Shown: positions 14,377 through 21,733 of the stretch, piece after piece | Position numbering within the stretch: position 1 is the first letter of the stretch | Layout of the letters: each line of letters starts with the position of its first letter | From: Oscillospiraceae bacterium | GTDB taxonomy: Bacteria; Bacillota; Clostridia; Oscillospirales; Oscillospiraceae | Length of the DNA: 25,603 nt | Assembly (NCBI GenBank): GCA_020025655.1 | Contig: JAHHRR010000025.1 | Location: 1-25,603, forward strand | Direction: 5' to 3' | Position numbers and translations under genes: made by a program | Notes under the pieces: generated by a model | Databases searched by the model: none | What the model saw: the letters and a program-made list of their open reading frames with translations, nothing else | What the model was told of the DNA's origin: nothing

Positions 14377-16149
14377 TTAAGGCGTTTCTCCTGTCAGCAA
14401 ATAACTGTCGCCACCGGATTTTGTTACCTCATCAAGCTTGAATTTCTGCGCTTCAGCCAGCATTTTTGCAACTGCCACTTCGCAGAACCCACCCTGACAT
14501 CTACCCATTCCCGCTCTGGTGCGGCGTTTGATGGCATCAACGCTGCGCGGATGCAGAGGTGACTCTATAGCGTCTCTGATTTCTCCCTCTGTCACCTGCT
14601 CACAGCGGCACACCACATGCCCGTAAGCAGGGTCACGGGCTATCAGCTCTTCCTTCTCCTTTGCAGTCATATGGCGGAATTCCACTCTCTTTGGGCGAAC
14701 AGGGTTATAGTCTGGATTTTCCTCTGGCTTTTTACCCTCAAGCAATTGCATCTGCCGCAGCAGTATCTGCTCCACATCCTCAGCTATTGCAGGGGCACTG
14801 GTTAGCCCTGGAGACTGAATACCTGAAACATGAATCATATCCGGCTGGTGCAGCGACGGTTCAATCATAAACTCTTCTTTATAGTTTGCCGCGCGAACCC
14901 CAGTGAAGCATCGGATAACCTGTCCCTGTCCAAGTGATGGATCATCACATAAATTCATTACATAATCAATTTCACTTCTGTCGCTGGCTGTATCTTCCTT
15001 ATCCCACACTTCCTTTGCAGAGGATCCGATAAGAACGTTATTCTCAACAGTACGGTCCATACCTCCTCCCTTGGAATTTTTCATTTTCTTTGATGCCTTC
15101 ATAGCATGTTCCTTGTCCGTAAGAACTGTGGCAATAGAATTAAAGCGCGGTTTACAAGCTTTATCAAACACCACCAAAGTTCCTTTGCGTCCGTGGATGG
15201 TGAAATATCGGTCACCGGCAAGCATTGCCATATCATCTGTATAAACGCCTGCACAGTTAATTACATATTTGCAATCAATAATGCCCTTGCGGGTCACAAC
15301 ACCTGTTATTTTTCCGTTCTTTTTATCAATTGCACATACCGGTGCATCAAAATAAAAATGAACTCCGTTTTGAACCGCATTTTCAGCCAGCGCAACCGAC
15401 ACCTGATAAGGGTCAACTGACCCTCCTGTTGGATAGCTTATTCCCCCTAAAATTTTCTGTGCACCTTCAAGTCCTTTAATTTTAAGTTCTCCCGGCTCAT
15501 TGAGAATTGGCTCCATTTTCTTAATCTCGGCAGCTGTCATCAATTTTGCACCGGGTATTCTTGCAAACCACGGTTCTTTGCTTATAGTAATAAGATCGTT
15601 CATATATTTTGGGCTGCATGCCAAATAAAGATATCCTTCACGCTTTACAGTGAAACCAAGCTCTTCTCCCCATTTTGTGTACAGGGCATTACCACGCAGG
15701 CAGTATTCAAACTTTTTTTTGCCAAGTGCATATTTATTACGTGGATGTATATCTCCGTTATTGGCTCGTGTGGTTCCTACGGCTACATCCTCTCCCGCTT
15801 CCGCAACTGCTATCTTTAATTTTAGGTGACTCAGCTGTCTTGCAATACCGCAGCCGCATATTCCAGCGCCTATAATTACTACATCCGCCGAATCCAATAC
15901 TCCCTTACTACGTCCTTCCGCACTCCATGATTCGTAATCACGTTTCGGGATATTTAATCCCTTAACGGTGATATCATTAACTACGCTGTGTATTTCTTCA
16001 GGTTTTCCTACAAGCAGTCCGATATCCACCACATCATCCCAGCAGTTAACTTGACCGCTTAAATGAGCTACATTATCATCATCTATATTCAGAGATATAT
16101 CATACTGTGGAAATTTTTCTTTTAATTCCGCAGAAAGCTTTTCGTACAC
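14377..16149 (-). CDS. GlpA-like FAD-dependent glycerol-3-phosphate dehydrogenase family protein with BON-like and BFD domains
   Basis: A 590-residue flavoprotein in three parts. Residues about 20-63 (NIDDDNVAHLSGQVNCWDDV...VVNDITVKG) read like a BON domain. From 88 a DAO/GlpA-type FAD domain begins with DVVIIGAGICGCGIARQL (GxGxxG 94-99) and continues with TRANNGDIHPRNKYALGKKK and VINCAGVYTDDMA. The C-terminus holds a BFD-type [2Fe-2S] domain with VVCRCEQV (Cys514, 516) and GRCQGGFC (Cys551, 556). Anaerobic G3P dehydrogenases (GlpA) pass electrons through such partners. The start is GTG with GGTGG 8 nt upstream. It is the last gene of the kinase 2 operon, after an 86-bp gap with a small hairpin. 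Its usual partners are encoded divergently at 21,734-23,349. The substrate is probably glycerol-3-phosphate or a related polyol phosphate. Confidence 0.85.
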   Translation of the reverse strand: MYEKLSAELKEKFPQYDISLNIDDDNVAHLSGQVNCWDDVVDIGLLVGKPEEIHSVVNDITVKGLNIPKRDYESWSAEGRSKGVLDSADVVIIGAGICGCGIARQLSHLKLKIAVAEAGEDVAVGTTRANNGDIHPRNKYALGKKKFEYCLRGNALYTKWGEELGFTVKREGYLYLACSPKYMNDLITISKEPWFARIPGAKLMTAAEIKKMEPILNEPGELKIKGLEGAQKILGGISYPTGGSVDPYQVSVALAENAVQNGVHFYFDAPVCAIDKKNGKITGVVTRKGIIDCKYVINCAGVYTDDMAMLAGDRYFTIHGRKGTLVVFDKACKPRFNSIATVLTDKEHAMKASKKMKNSKGGGMDRTVENNVLIGSSAKEVWDKEDTASDRSEIDYVMNLCDDPSLGQGQVIRCFTGVRAANYKEEFMIEPSLHQPDMIHVSGIQSPGLTSAPAIAEDVEQILLRQMQLLEGKKPEENPDYNPVRPKRVEFRHMTAKEKEELIARDPAYGHVVCRCEQVTEGEIRDAIESPLHPRSVDAIKRRTRAGMGRCQGGFCEVAVAKMLAEAQKFKLDEVTKSGGDSYLLTGETP

Positions 16150-16174
16150 CTGTCATACCACCTTTTTTACTAAA

Positions 16175-16190
16175 ATGCAGCAAGCTGCAT
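16175..16190 (-). other. Short palindrome/hairpin with CUUG tetraloop
   Basis: ATGCAG-CTTG-CTGCAT on the minus strand, followed by TTT, sits between EtfA3 and the GlpA-like gene. It may be a weak terminator or processing site that lowers GlpA-like expression relative to the genes before it. Confidence 0.45.
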
Positions 16191-16235
16191 AGGATTTTCA
16201 ACTTATCTTCTGTATTGTTACAAACATATGAGCTG

Positions 16236-17174
16236 TTATTTTTTATTTATTAGCTTTTCTAGTTCTTCCATAAACTCATCCCAGTCCGCAACAGTCCCGG
16301 ACTGTGCTCTATTGAAAACAGCAGCAGACTTGTCATTATTCACCGCCAGTACCTGCTCAGCTCCACGAATCCCGTAAAGGAACGCCGATGTGCCAGAAAC
16401 GCCAAGCAGTAGACACATTTCCGGAGAAATAACCTCGCCGGAAATGCCAAGCTGGCGGCTGATTGGTTTCCAACCGTTTGTAGCAATCGGACGGCTAACG
16501 GCGATTTCAGCGCCAAGTCTGTCAGCTACATATTCAATTCTCTCCAGGTCAGTTCTGGAAGACACTCCCCTGCCAACAGCAAAAACACGTTCTGCCTTAA
16601 TCAGAGGATTTTCTCCATGTTCAAAAAAAATTTTTAAATCTTCCGGCGCTGCAATGTCATCCAGTCTCTTAATAACAATCTTTCCCTTTTCCCGTCCATT
16701 TTTTATTCTGCTTGTAACTCCCTTCGCCAGTGATACCACTGAATTGGAAGGCAGTTCCAGTTCCGCAGCAAGATTACCTGCATAGGCCATACGTTTAAGC
16801 TGGACTTTGTCCCCCGCCAAAAACACTTCAGTAATATGCGAAGCTACAGGAAGCTTTCGTTCTACCGCAAAAAAAGCGGCAACCTGTGTTCCTACACTGT
16901 CAGGCGCAAAAAGCCACAGTGCCTGAGAATCAGGCAAATTCCCGCTCAGAATATTACCGAGCCTCTGGCATTCAACCGAGCCTCCGCAGCTTACTTTCAG
17001 CAGGGTATAAGATAAATCGGTTTCAGGCAATCCGGCAGAACTGTGTTCAAGTTGCAGAAGATAAAGTTCTGCATCTGAATCAAGTTCTCTGGCATAGGTA
17101 AAAAGCCCCGCAGCATCCTTTGCCGCGCTGGAATTATAGCCACTGTCAACTGCAACAGCGCGAATATGCTCCAT
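16236..17174 (-). CDS. Divergent electron-transfer flavoprotein alpha subunit (EtfA3)
   Basis: A 312-residue EtfA paralogue. The C-terminal FAD domain retains AVGRGVSSRTDLERIEYVAD, VSRPIATNGW (Arg228), SPEMCLLLGVSG and AVNNDKSAAVF. The canonical GQTG reads GISG (243-246) and the SGxxQH segment reads SGTSAF (260-265), the same Gln-His to Ala-Phe change as in EtfA2. The N-terminal domain is poorly conserved. The C-terminus (SGTVADWDEFMEELEKL) is close to the ordinary form. ATG at 17,172-17,174, 2 nt after the EtfB3 stop, is preferred; a GTG two codons earlier overlaps that stop and is only 4 nt from GGAGG. It is the partner of EtfB3 in the kinase 2 / AGPS-like 2 operon. Confidence 0.85.
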   Translation of the reverse strand: MEHIRAVAVDSGYNSSAAKDAAGLFTYARELDSDAELYLLQLEHSSAGLPETDLSYTLLKVSCGGSVECQRLGNILSGNLPDSQALWLFAPDSVGTQVAAFFAVERKLPVASHITEVFLAGDKVQLKRMAYAGNLAAELELPSNSVVSLAKGVTSRIKNGREKGKIVIKRLDDIAAPEDLKIFFEHGENPLIKAERVFAVGRGVSSRTDLERIEYVADRLGAEIAVSRPIATNGWKPISRQLGISGEVISPEMCLLLGVSGTSAFLYGIRGAEQVLAVNNDKSAAVFNRAQSGTVADWDEFMEELEKLINKK

Positions 17175-17176
17175 AA

Positions 17177-17941
17177 TCACTCGCCCTCCTCACACAGCTT
17201 CAAAACCCGCTGAGCCAGCTGAGCAGGAGTTAGCATTTCGCAGACATTTTCTGTGTGTTCATACTGAAGAGAGCACAAAACAGGGTCTATGTAATCACAT
17301 TCATTTTTAGATGCTTCTTCCACCTCTATACTGCGTGATTTGCTGGCCATCACCTGCATAATCGTCGGAGTTCGCAGAAGAGTAGTTACGGATTCATCCA
17401 AAATCAATACACCGCCACCTGAAACAGTACGTGTCAGAAAAGCATCATCCGCTTTATACGTTATCTGCAGGTCCATCCCTATTACGCTAAACTCCGTAAC
17501 CCCCGTATAACAGGGAATATTGAGCAGAGATGCAGTTAGAATTCCGGTTACACCATTCTGTCCAACGCTCTGATAACTTCCGAAAAGGATCCAGTCCTGA
17601 GGCTCCCGCTTTACAAATTCCGCAATCTGATGCGCCACTGAAGCCGGCGCAAATCTCAGATCTGATTCATCTTTTATAATTACGCATCTGTCCACTCCAA
17701 GTGCAAGCATAGGCTTCAGAAAGCGCTGGTCGCTCCCATCAGAAACAGTAAGAATATTGAGACTTATATCTTCCGGATTATCCTTCTTCCTGCGTAAAGC
17801 AAGCTCCACGCAGGAAGCGTCAAAGCAGTTAATCTGTTTTGGGTAAAAGGTTAAATCTACATTATTATCTTCGATTTCCCACTCACAGTCACCGCATGAT
17901 TCGAAATTTCCTACGATTTTGACGCAGCAAAGCAGTTTCAT
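17177..17941 (-). CDS. Divergent electron-transfer flavoprotein beta subunit (EtfB3)
   Basis: A 254-residue EtfB paralogue beginning MKLLCCVKIVGNFESC, with INCFDASCVELALRRK in the place of the NPYDxYALEAA block. The same INCFD/LGCFDES pattern is seen in EtfB2. The DGDTxQxGP signature is missing; the aligned stretch reads GSYQSVGQNGVTGILTASLL (121-140). Thus both ETFs next to AGPS-like proteins lack the ordinary nucleotide loop. It starts about 25 nt after a GC-rich hairpin following AGPS-like 2, with GGGAGG upstream, and abuts EtfA3. It probably serves as electron acceptor complex for AGPS-like 2; the downstream acceptor is not evident. Confidence 0.85.
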   Translation of the reverse strand: MKLLCCVKIVGNFESCGDCEWEIEDNNVDLTFYPKQINCFDASCVELALRRKKDNPEDISLNILTVSDGSDQRFLKPMLALGVDRCVIIKDESDLRFAPASVAHQIAEFVKREPQDWILFGSYQSVGQNGVTGILTASLLNIPCYTGVTEFSVIGMDLQITYKADDAFLTRTVSGGGVLILDESVTTLLRTPTIMQVMASKSRSIEVEEASKNECDYIDPVLCSLQYEHTENVCEMLTPAQLAQRVLKLCEEGE

Positions 17942-17965
17942 CTCAATTTCCTCCCTTATTTATTA

Positions 17966-18000
17966 AACAGCGCAGACGGCGAATACCCGCCTGCGCTGTT
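17966..18000 (-). terminator. GC-rich intercistronic hairpin between AGPS-like 2 and EtfB3
   Basis: The arms AACAGCGCAGGCGG and its near-complement form a stem of about 14 bp with one wobble pair and a short loop, followed on the minus strand by TTTAATAAAT. It is terminator-like but placed inside an operon, so partial termination or protection of the upstream message from 3' decay is likely. Confidence 0.6.
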
Positions 18001-18018
18001 ATTTAGTCAAAACTATAT

Positions 18019-19473
18019 TTACTTCTGTTCTTTCCAGTCTGCGGGCATGATGCAACCAGGGTTCATGATATTGTTGGGGTCAAGTGCGACTTTCAGGCGC
18101 TCCATAAGCTTATATGCGCTGCCAAACTCCTCTTTGTACAGGTGTGCTTTCAGCTTGCCCATACCATGGTGGTGAGTAACAGTACCGTTGTAGCGGAGAA
18201 CTTCTTCGGAAATTGCCTGAACAATGTTCTCATGGATGACAATTTCATCTGCAGGATCATCAACATAAGCGTTATACTGATAGATGAAGTATACGCAGGT
18301 ACCATTGAGGTAGCTGTGAGATGCATGTCCGCCGAATACTATCAGATTAGGGATAATCTGGGGCACTCTTGCCATTACTGCATCATAAATTTTATGGATG
18401 TTGCTCCATGTTGCACAAATTTCGGTGGAGAAGTACACCTTCTTGGTCTCCATGATTTCGACCTTCTCGTCTGCGATAGTCTGATCGGTGTAGTTGCGGC
18501 GTCCCATCCAGATATCGACAACCTTTGAATCTATTCTCTCGCCGTGCCACTTATCGGCAAACTGTACGATTGCCTTACCGGTAGCCTGAGTGATTTCCTC
18601 ATGTCCTTCAGCGATGAAGAGAATAATGCACTTGCCTTTGCAGTCGATAACGTCACCGAAGTTAAGCTCAGTATCACCGACATCATAAAGACGTGCAGTG
18701 CTGGGCTTGTAGCCTTCAACCATTATATCTCGGATAAGATTCAACCCGTCATGGAAGTTTTCCATCAGGTATGCTGCCTTCCACATGGTACTGGGAGTGT
18801 ATTTAAACACTTTGACAGTAACCTCAGTAATAACGCCCAATGCGCCTTCGCCGCCCATAATCATATGACGTACGTCGGGGCCGGCAGCCTTACGGGGAAC
18901 GATACGGGTCTTGCACACAGTGCCGTCAGGCAGAACTACTTCAACAGCAAGAAGCAAATCTTCTATGCCGCCGTAGAGGTTGGAGAACTGGCCGATGCTT
19001 CTGGTTGCTACAAGGCCGCCCATCTGAGCAAATTCCTGGCTCTGTGGGCTGTGTCCGGTGGTGTATCCGCGCTCCTGAAGCCAGTGCTCAACATAGATAA
19101 GAGGAGTGCCTCCCTTACAGGTTATGTACATATCTTCTTCATTAAACTCAATAATTCCGTTCATATCGGAGCAGTCAAGTACAATGCAGTTCTCCATAGT
19201 CTGCAAACCGCCCTCGGTGGCACTACCGCCGGTCTTAGGAACTACATTAACCAGATTAGCGTTGCAGTATTTCAGAACTTCGACGACCTGCTCTGTGCAG
19301 CCGGCTTTGCATACACAGATAGGCAGAGGGCAGGGAAAAACACCGTGTATAGCCTGAAACTTCATATGACGGTCATGGCTGTTTTCCTGAAGTATTGCTA
19401 GTTCAGTACTGACTTTATCGGCACCGACGATTTTCTGCAATGCAGCAACTACCTGCTCTTTTGTAACTAACAT
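18019..19473 (-). CDS. AGPS-like FAD-binding oxidase/transferase 2
   Basis: A 484-residue paralogue of AGPS-like 1. It shares GYTTGHSPQS, AQMGGLVATRSIGQFSNLYG, AAGPDVRHMIMGGEGALGVI, ARLYD, GGHASHSYLNGTCVYFIYQYN and the triple His of THHHGMGKLK (434-436), all placed as in eukaryotic AGPS. It also lacks GDGNLH. Around the FAD domain about 70% of residues match AGPS-like 1 by eye, and the C-terminal half is less similar. ATG has GGAGG 8 nt upstream. It follows kinase 2 by 60 bp and precedes EtfB3/EtfA3 and the GlpA-like protein, so it stands in a complete kinase + flavoprotein + ETF + dehydrogenase operon. Chemistry unproven: ether-bond chemistry on a DHAP-type substrate, or oxidation of a polyol-phosphate or hydroxy acid. 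Confidence 0.85.
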   Translation of the reverse strand: MLVTKEQVVAALQKIVGADKVSTELAILQENSHDRHMKFQAIHGVFPCPLPICVCKAGCTEQVVEVLKYCNANLVNVVPKTGGSATEGGLQTMENCIVLDCSDMNGIIEFNEEDMYITCKGGTPLIYVEHWLQERGYTTGHSPQSQEFAQMGGLVATRSIGQFSNLYGGIEDLLLAVEVVLPDGTVCKTRIVPRKAAGPDVRHMIMGGEGALGVITEVTVKVFKYTPSTMWKAAYLMENFHDGLNLIRDIMVEGYKPSTARLYDVGDTELNFGDVIDCKGKCIILFIAEGHEEITQATGKAIVQFADKWHGERIDSKVVDIWMGRRNYTDQTIADEKVEIMETKKVYFSTEICATWSNIHKIYDAVMARVPQIIPNLIVFGGHASHSYLNGTCVYFIYQYNAYVDDPADEIVIHENIVQAISEEVLRYNGTVTHHHGMGKLKAHLYKEEFGSAYKLMERLKVALDPNNIMNPGCIMPADWKEQK

Positions 19474-19533
19474 AATAATTTCCTCCTTAAAATTCCATAG
19501 TTTTTTTATATTTATTGCTTTTATAATGACTGA

Positions 19534-21042
19534 TTATAGTGTTATAAACTGACTGTTAGGTGCCGGATAGCGAACAAGGTCAGGATTGGTTACGTTCCAC
19601 CTATCCCAGAAGTCCTGGCTCTTTATGTACAACGGATCTGTGGTAGGACGGAGATATTTATATACCTCTTCCTGCAGTTCACTGTAAAACTTGTGGCGGT
19701 CGGGATAAGGCTCAAAGGTATCGCGAATATGAACCATACCATCAACAGCAGACTCAAAGCTGTCATACATACCGCACCCTACTGCGGCATCTATTGCTGC
19801 GCCCAGTGCACAGCTTTCAGGATTGGTAGTACGGACAACCGGAAGGCCAAACACATCAGCGAAAATCTGCATACAGACAGTACTCTTTGAGCCGCCGCCT
19901 CCGATACGAATCTCGGTCACATCTTTCTTAATATTATTTAGCATCCAGTCTGTATTCATCTTTAGGCTAAGTGCAATTCCTTCAAGTACAGCACGGTACA
20001 TATGGGCTGCAGTATGACTACCGTCAAGTCCAAAGAAACCGCCTCTGCGGTAACGATATTCAGCAGATGGAGGTACAAAGTCAGGCGCAAACATAAGGCC
20101 TTCACAGCCAACTGGTATCTGTTCTGCCATAAGATCCAGTGCTGCTTCGCAGCTTATTCCTCGGTTTTCCATAATATTTTTTGTTATTGCCCCGAAGTTG
20201 CGTGCAAACCAGCTGATATTCCAGAATCCGCGTCTTACACCGTAGCCTTCATAGTGGAACACACCAGGATGAGGTGCTATATAGCAGCCCAGTGACGGAT
20301 CCTCCAGATATTGTTTTCCTACAAGGATAAATCCAACATACGTTCCGCAGGTTATATAAGCCTGACCTTCATTGATAGCACCTGCGCCAAGAACTTCTAC
20401 CTGTTTATCTCCAGCTGCTGCTATAACAGGCAGTCCTTCCGGAAGTCCTGTCTCAAACGCCGCCTGAGCAGTCAGATGACCGAGCACTTCTCCGGGTGCT
20501 TTCAGTGTTGGCAGCTGATCCGCCGTCAGGTTATATTTTTTAAACTCTTCCGGATCTTTAAGCCAGTCATGGGTTTCCTGACTGAACGGGTATATAATTC
20601 CGCTTAAATTTCCGTATGTATCTGCATACTCACCCGTAAGACGATAGCAGTAATATCCGGAGTTTGTCAGCATCTTGTACATTCCCTCGTAATCTGGGCC
20701 GGGCTGATGAGGAACAAGTGTGCGTATATCCAGCCAGCTCATAATCGGCTGAATAAGTTCCCCTTCATTGTTCACAAACACTCTTGTGCAGCGCTGTGTA
20801 GACAAACCAAAAGCCTTGATTTCGGACAATTCACCGGAGAAATCCTTGATAGCATCCCTACAGGCACCTGTAAATGCGTTCCACAGATCCCCCATAGGGT
20901 GTTCTGCCCATCCGGGTTGCCTGATCATATGCGGCTGATGCTGACGGCTGCCATTTGAAACTACTTTTCCGGCTTTATCAAAAATAATAACTCTTGTACT
21001 CTGCGTACCAACATCCAGACCTACTACATATTCATTTGCCAT
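19534..21042 (-). CDS. FGGY-family carbohydrate/polyol kinase 2
   Basis: A 502-residue FGGY kinase. LDVGTQSTRVIIFD (9-22), QPIMSWLDIR, AAAGDKQVEVLGAG with catalytic Asp212, ITCGTYVG and IGGGGSKSTVCMQIFADVF are all present and intact. It is strongly similar to kinase 1 over the whole length (69/100 identical at the N-terminus). Differences cluster in places that often contact substrate, for example NYENT/PDYEGM loops and the residues after GGGGS, so the two may act on related but different polyols. ATG at 21,040-21,042 gives MANEYVVGLD as in kinase 1; an ATG eight codons earlier precedes the AAGGAGG site, so it is not used. It heads the second cassette behind a leader of about 350 nt with an attenuator. 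Confidence 0.9.
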   Translation of the reverse strand: MANEYVVGLDVGTQSTRVIIFDKAGKVVSNGSRQHQPHMIRQPGWAEHPMGDLWNAFTGACRDAIKDFSGELSEIKAFGLSTQRCTRVFVNNEGELIQPIMSWLDIRTLVPHQPGPDYEGMYKMLTNSGYYCYRLTGEYADTYGNLSGIIYPFSQETHDWLKDPEEFKKYNLTADQLPTLKAPGEVLGHLTAQAAFETGLPEGLPVIAAAGDKQVEVLGAGAINEGQAYITCGTYVGFILVGKQYLEDPSLGCYIAPHPGVFHYEGYGVRRGFWNISWFARNFGAITKNIMENRGISCEAALDLMAEQIPVGCEGLMFAPDFVPPSAEYRYRRGGFFGLDGSHTAAHMYRAVLEGIALSLKMNTDWMLNNIKKDVTEIRIGGGGSKSTVCMQIFADVFGLPVVRTTNPESCALGAAIDAAVGCGMYDSFESAVDGMVHIRDTFEPYPDRHKFYSELQEEVYKYLRPTTDPLYIKSQDFWDRWNVTNPDLVRYPAPNSQFITL

Positions 21043-21262
21043 ATAGCTTTTTTCCTCCTTTTTCATTTATTTTTCCGTTTATATTTTTCTTTGGCGGAAC
21101 TGCTATCCAAAGACATACCGAATATAAGCCTTAAACGCTACCAGTGCTTCCAGTCTAGTTTAAGTTATCCCATTCTGTCCCTGTTTGACATATAAATTCC
21201 GTAAACCATAATCGACCGAAAGAGGATTACAAAATGCTCCGCTGGAATTTTTGCATAAAAAA

Positions 21263-21312
21263 ACGCAACTTCTACTTTCCATATACACCGTCATGGAAAG
21301 CAAAAGTTACGT
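21263..21312 (-). terminator. Leader terminator of kinase 2 with antiterminator partner at 21,328-21,335
   Basis: On the minus strand a 20-bp stem with three G-U pairs and a 10-nt loop is followed by a run of T (21,257-21,263). The upstream leader segment AAAGTTAC (21,328-21,335 in plus coordinates) is exactly complementary to GTAACTTT in the 5' arm (21,303-21,310), so the two folds exclude each other. The 8-mer GGTGTATA occurs twice, once in the loop of each alternative hairpin. It lies 220 nt before the kinase 2 start. Confidence 0.8.
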
Positions 21313-21394
21313 ACGCCTATACACCAGGTAACTTTAAAATTAAATTTTAAGATAAAAAACAGAGCTTGCATAATTCTAAATATTTCTTAGCATG

Positions 21395-21429
21395 GTTAGA
21401 CTCTAACACTATGTTTTCGATATTGTCAA
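21395..21429 (-). promoter_or_regulatory. Promoter for kinase 2 operon with palindrome over the -10
   Basis: On the minus strand TTGACA (21,424-21,429), an 18-bp spacer and TAGAGT (21,400-21,405). A perfect palindrome, GTTAGA-G-TCTAAC (21,395-21,407), covers the -10 element, which is a common place for a repressor operator. Confidence 0.6.
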
Positions 21430-21441
21430 TCCCCTAAATTT

Positions 21442-21472
21442 ATTTGAGCTAATTTGTATAATTAACTCAAAT
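21442..21472. promoter_or_regulatory. 31-bp near-perfect palindrome (candidate operator)
   Basis: The arms ATTTGAGCTAATT and AATTAACTCAAAT are inverted copies with a single mismatch, separated by TGTAT. It lies 13 bp upstream of the minus-strand -35 and about 100 bp upstream of the plus-strand promoter, an activator- or shared-operator-like position. Confidence 0.6.
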
Positions 21473-21573
21473 CGTATTGTACAGTTTGCCAGTATTATTC
21501 GCTATATAATTACTATTGGTCTTATTTTTTGTTAAATTGCTATATATTTTTTTATTTTAACAGAGCTTTAATC

Positions 21574-21602
21574 TTGCAAATTCATTTTTTATGTGCTATA
21601 TT
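21574..21602 (+). promoter_or_regulatory. Promoter for the oxidoreductase-DUF1667 genes
   Basis: TTGCAA (21,574-21,579), a 17-bp spacer and TATATT (21,597-21,602). The hexamers and spacing are almost those of the AGPS-like 1 promoter (TTGCAA-17-TACAAT). Confidence 0.65.
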
Positions 21603-21733
21603 ACAAATACTTATAGAAATTACATAAGATGTTTCAGGAGTTAATGAGTGAAACAGATACAAGCCATGTGGTCTGTATTTGTTTTGCTCTTTTTGTTTTT
21701 TCTGTATTTTTCCTTATCACGGAGGTATGTGCT

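Larger units (their letters stand above)
21043..21733. other. Divergent control region (kinase 2 / NAD-FAD oxidoreductase)
   Basis: This 691-bp gene-free stretch holds, from left to right: a structured leader segment with a CTTAAACGCTA/TAGTTTAAG stem (21,130-21,164), a terminator hairpin (21,263-21,312), an antiterminator partner (21,328-21,335), a palindrome over the minus-strand -10 (21,395-21,407), that promoter's -35 (21,424-21,429), a 31-bp near-perfect palindrome (21,442-21,472) and a plus-strand promoter (21,574-21,602). No coding sequence was seen in it; a frame open from 21,629 is discussed under the oxidoreductase. Confidence 0.7.

Noticed and set aside
18544..19401. A 285-codon open frame on the plus strand
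   Set aside because: It is antisense to the well-supported AGPS-like 2 gene, has no recognisable motif or Shine-Dalgarno site, and reflects codon bias of the real gene.
21629..21733. N-terminal membrane segment of the NAD/FAD oxidoreductase
   Set aside because: The 35-codon extension has no Shine-Dalgarno site, and GGAGG sits 8 nt before an in-frame TTG at 21,734 that gives the normal family N-terminus.
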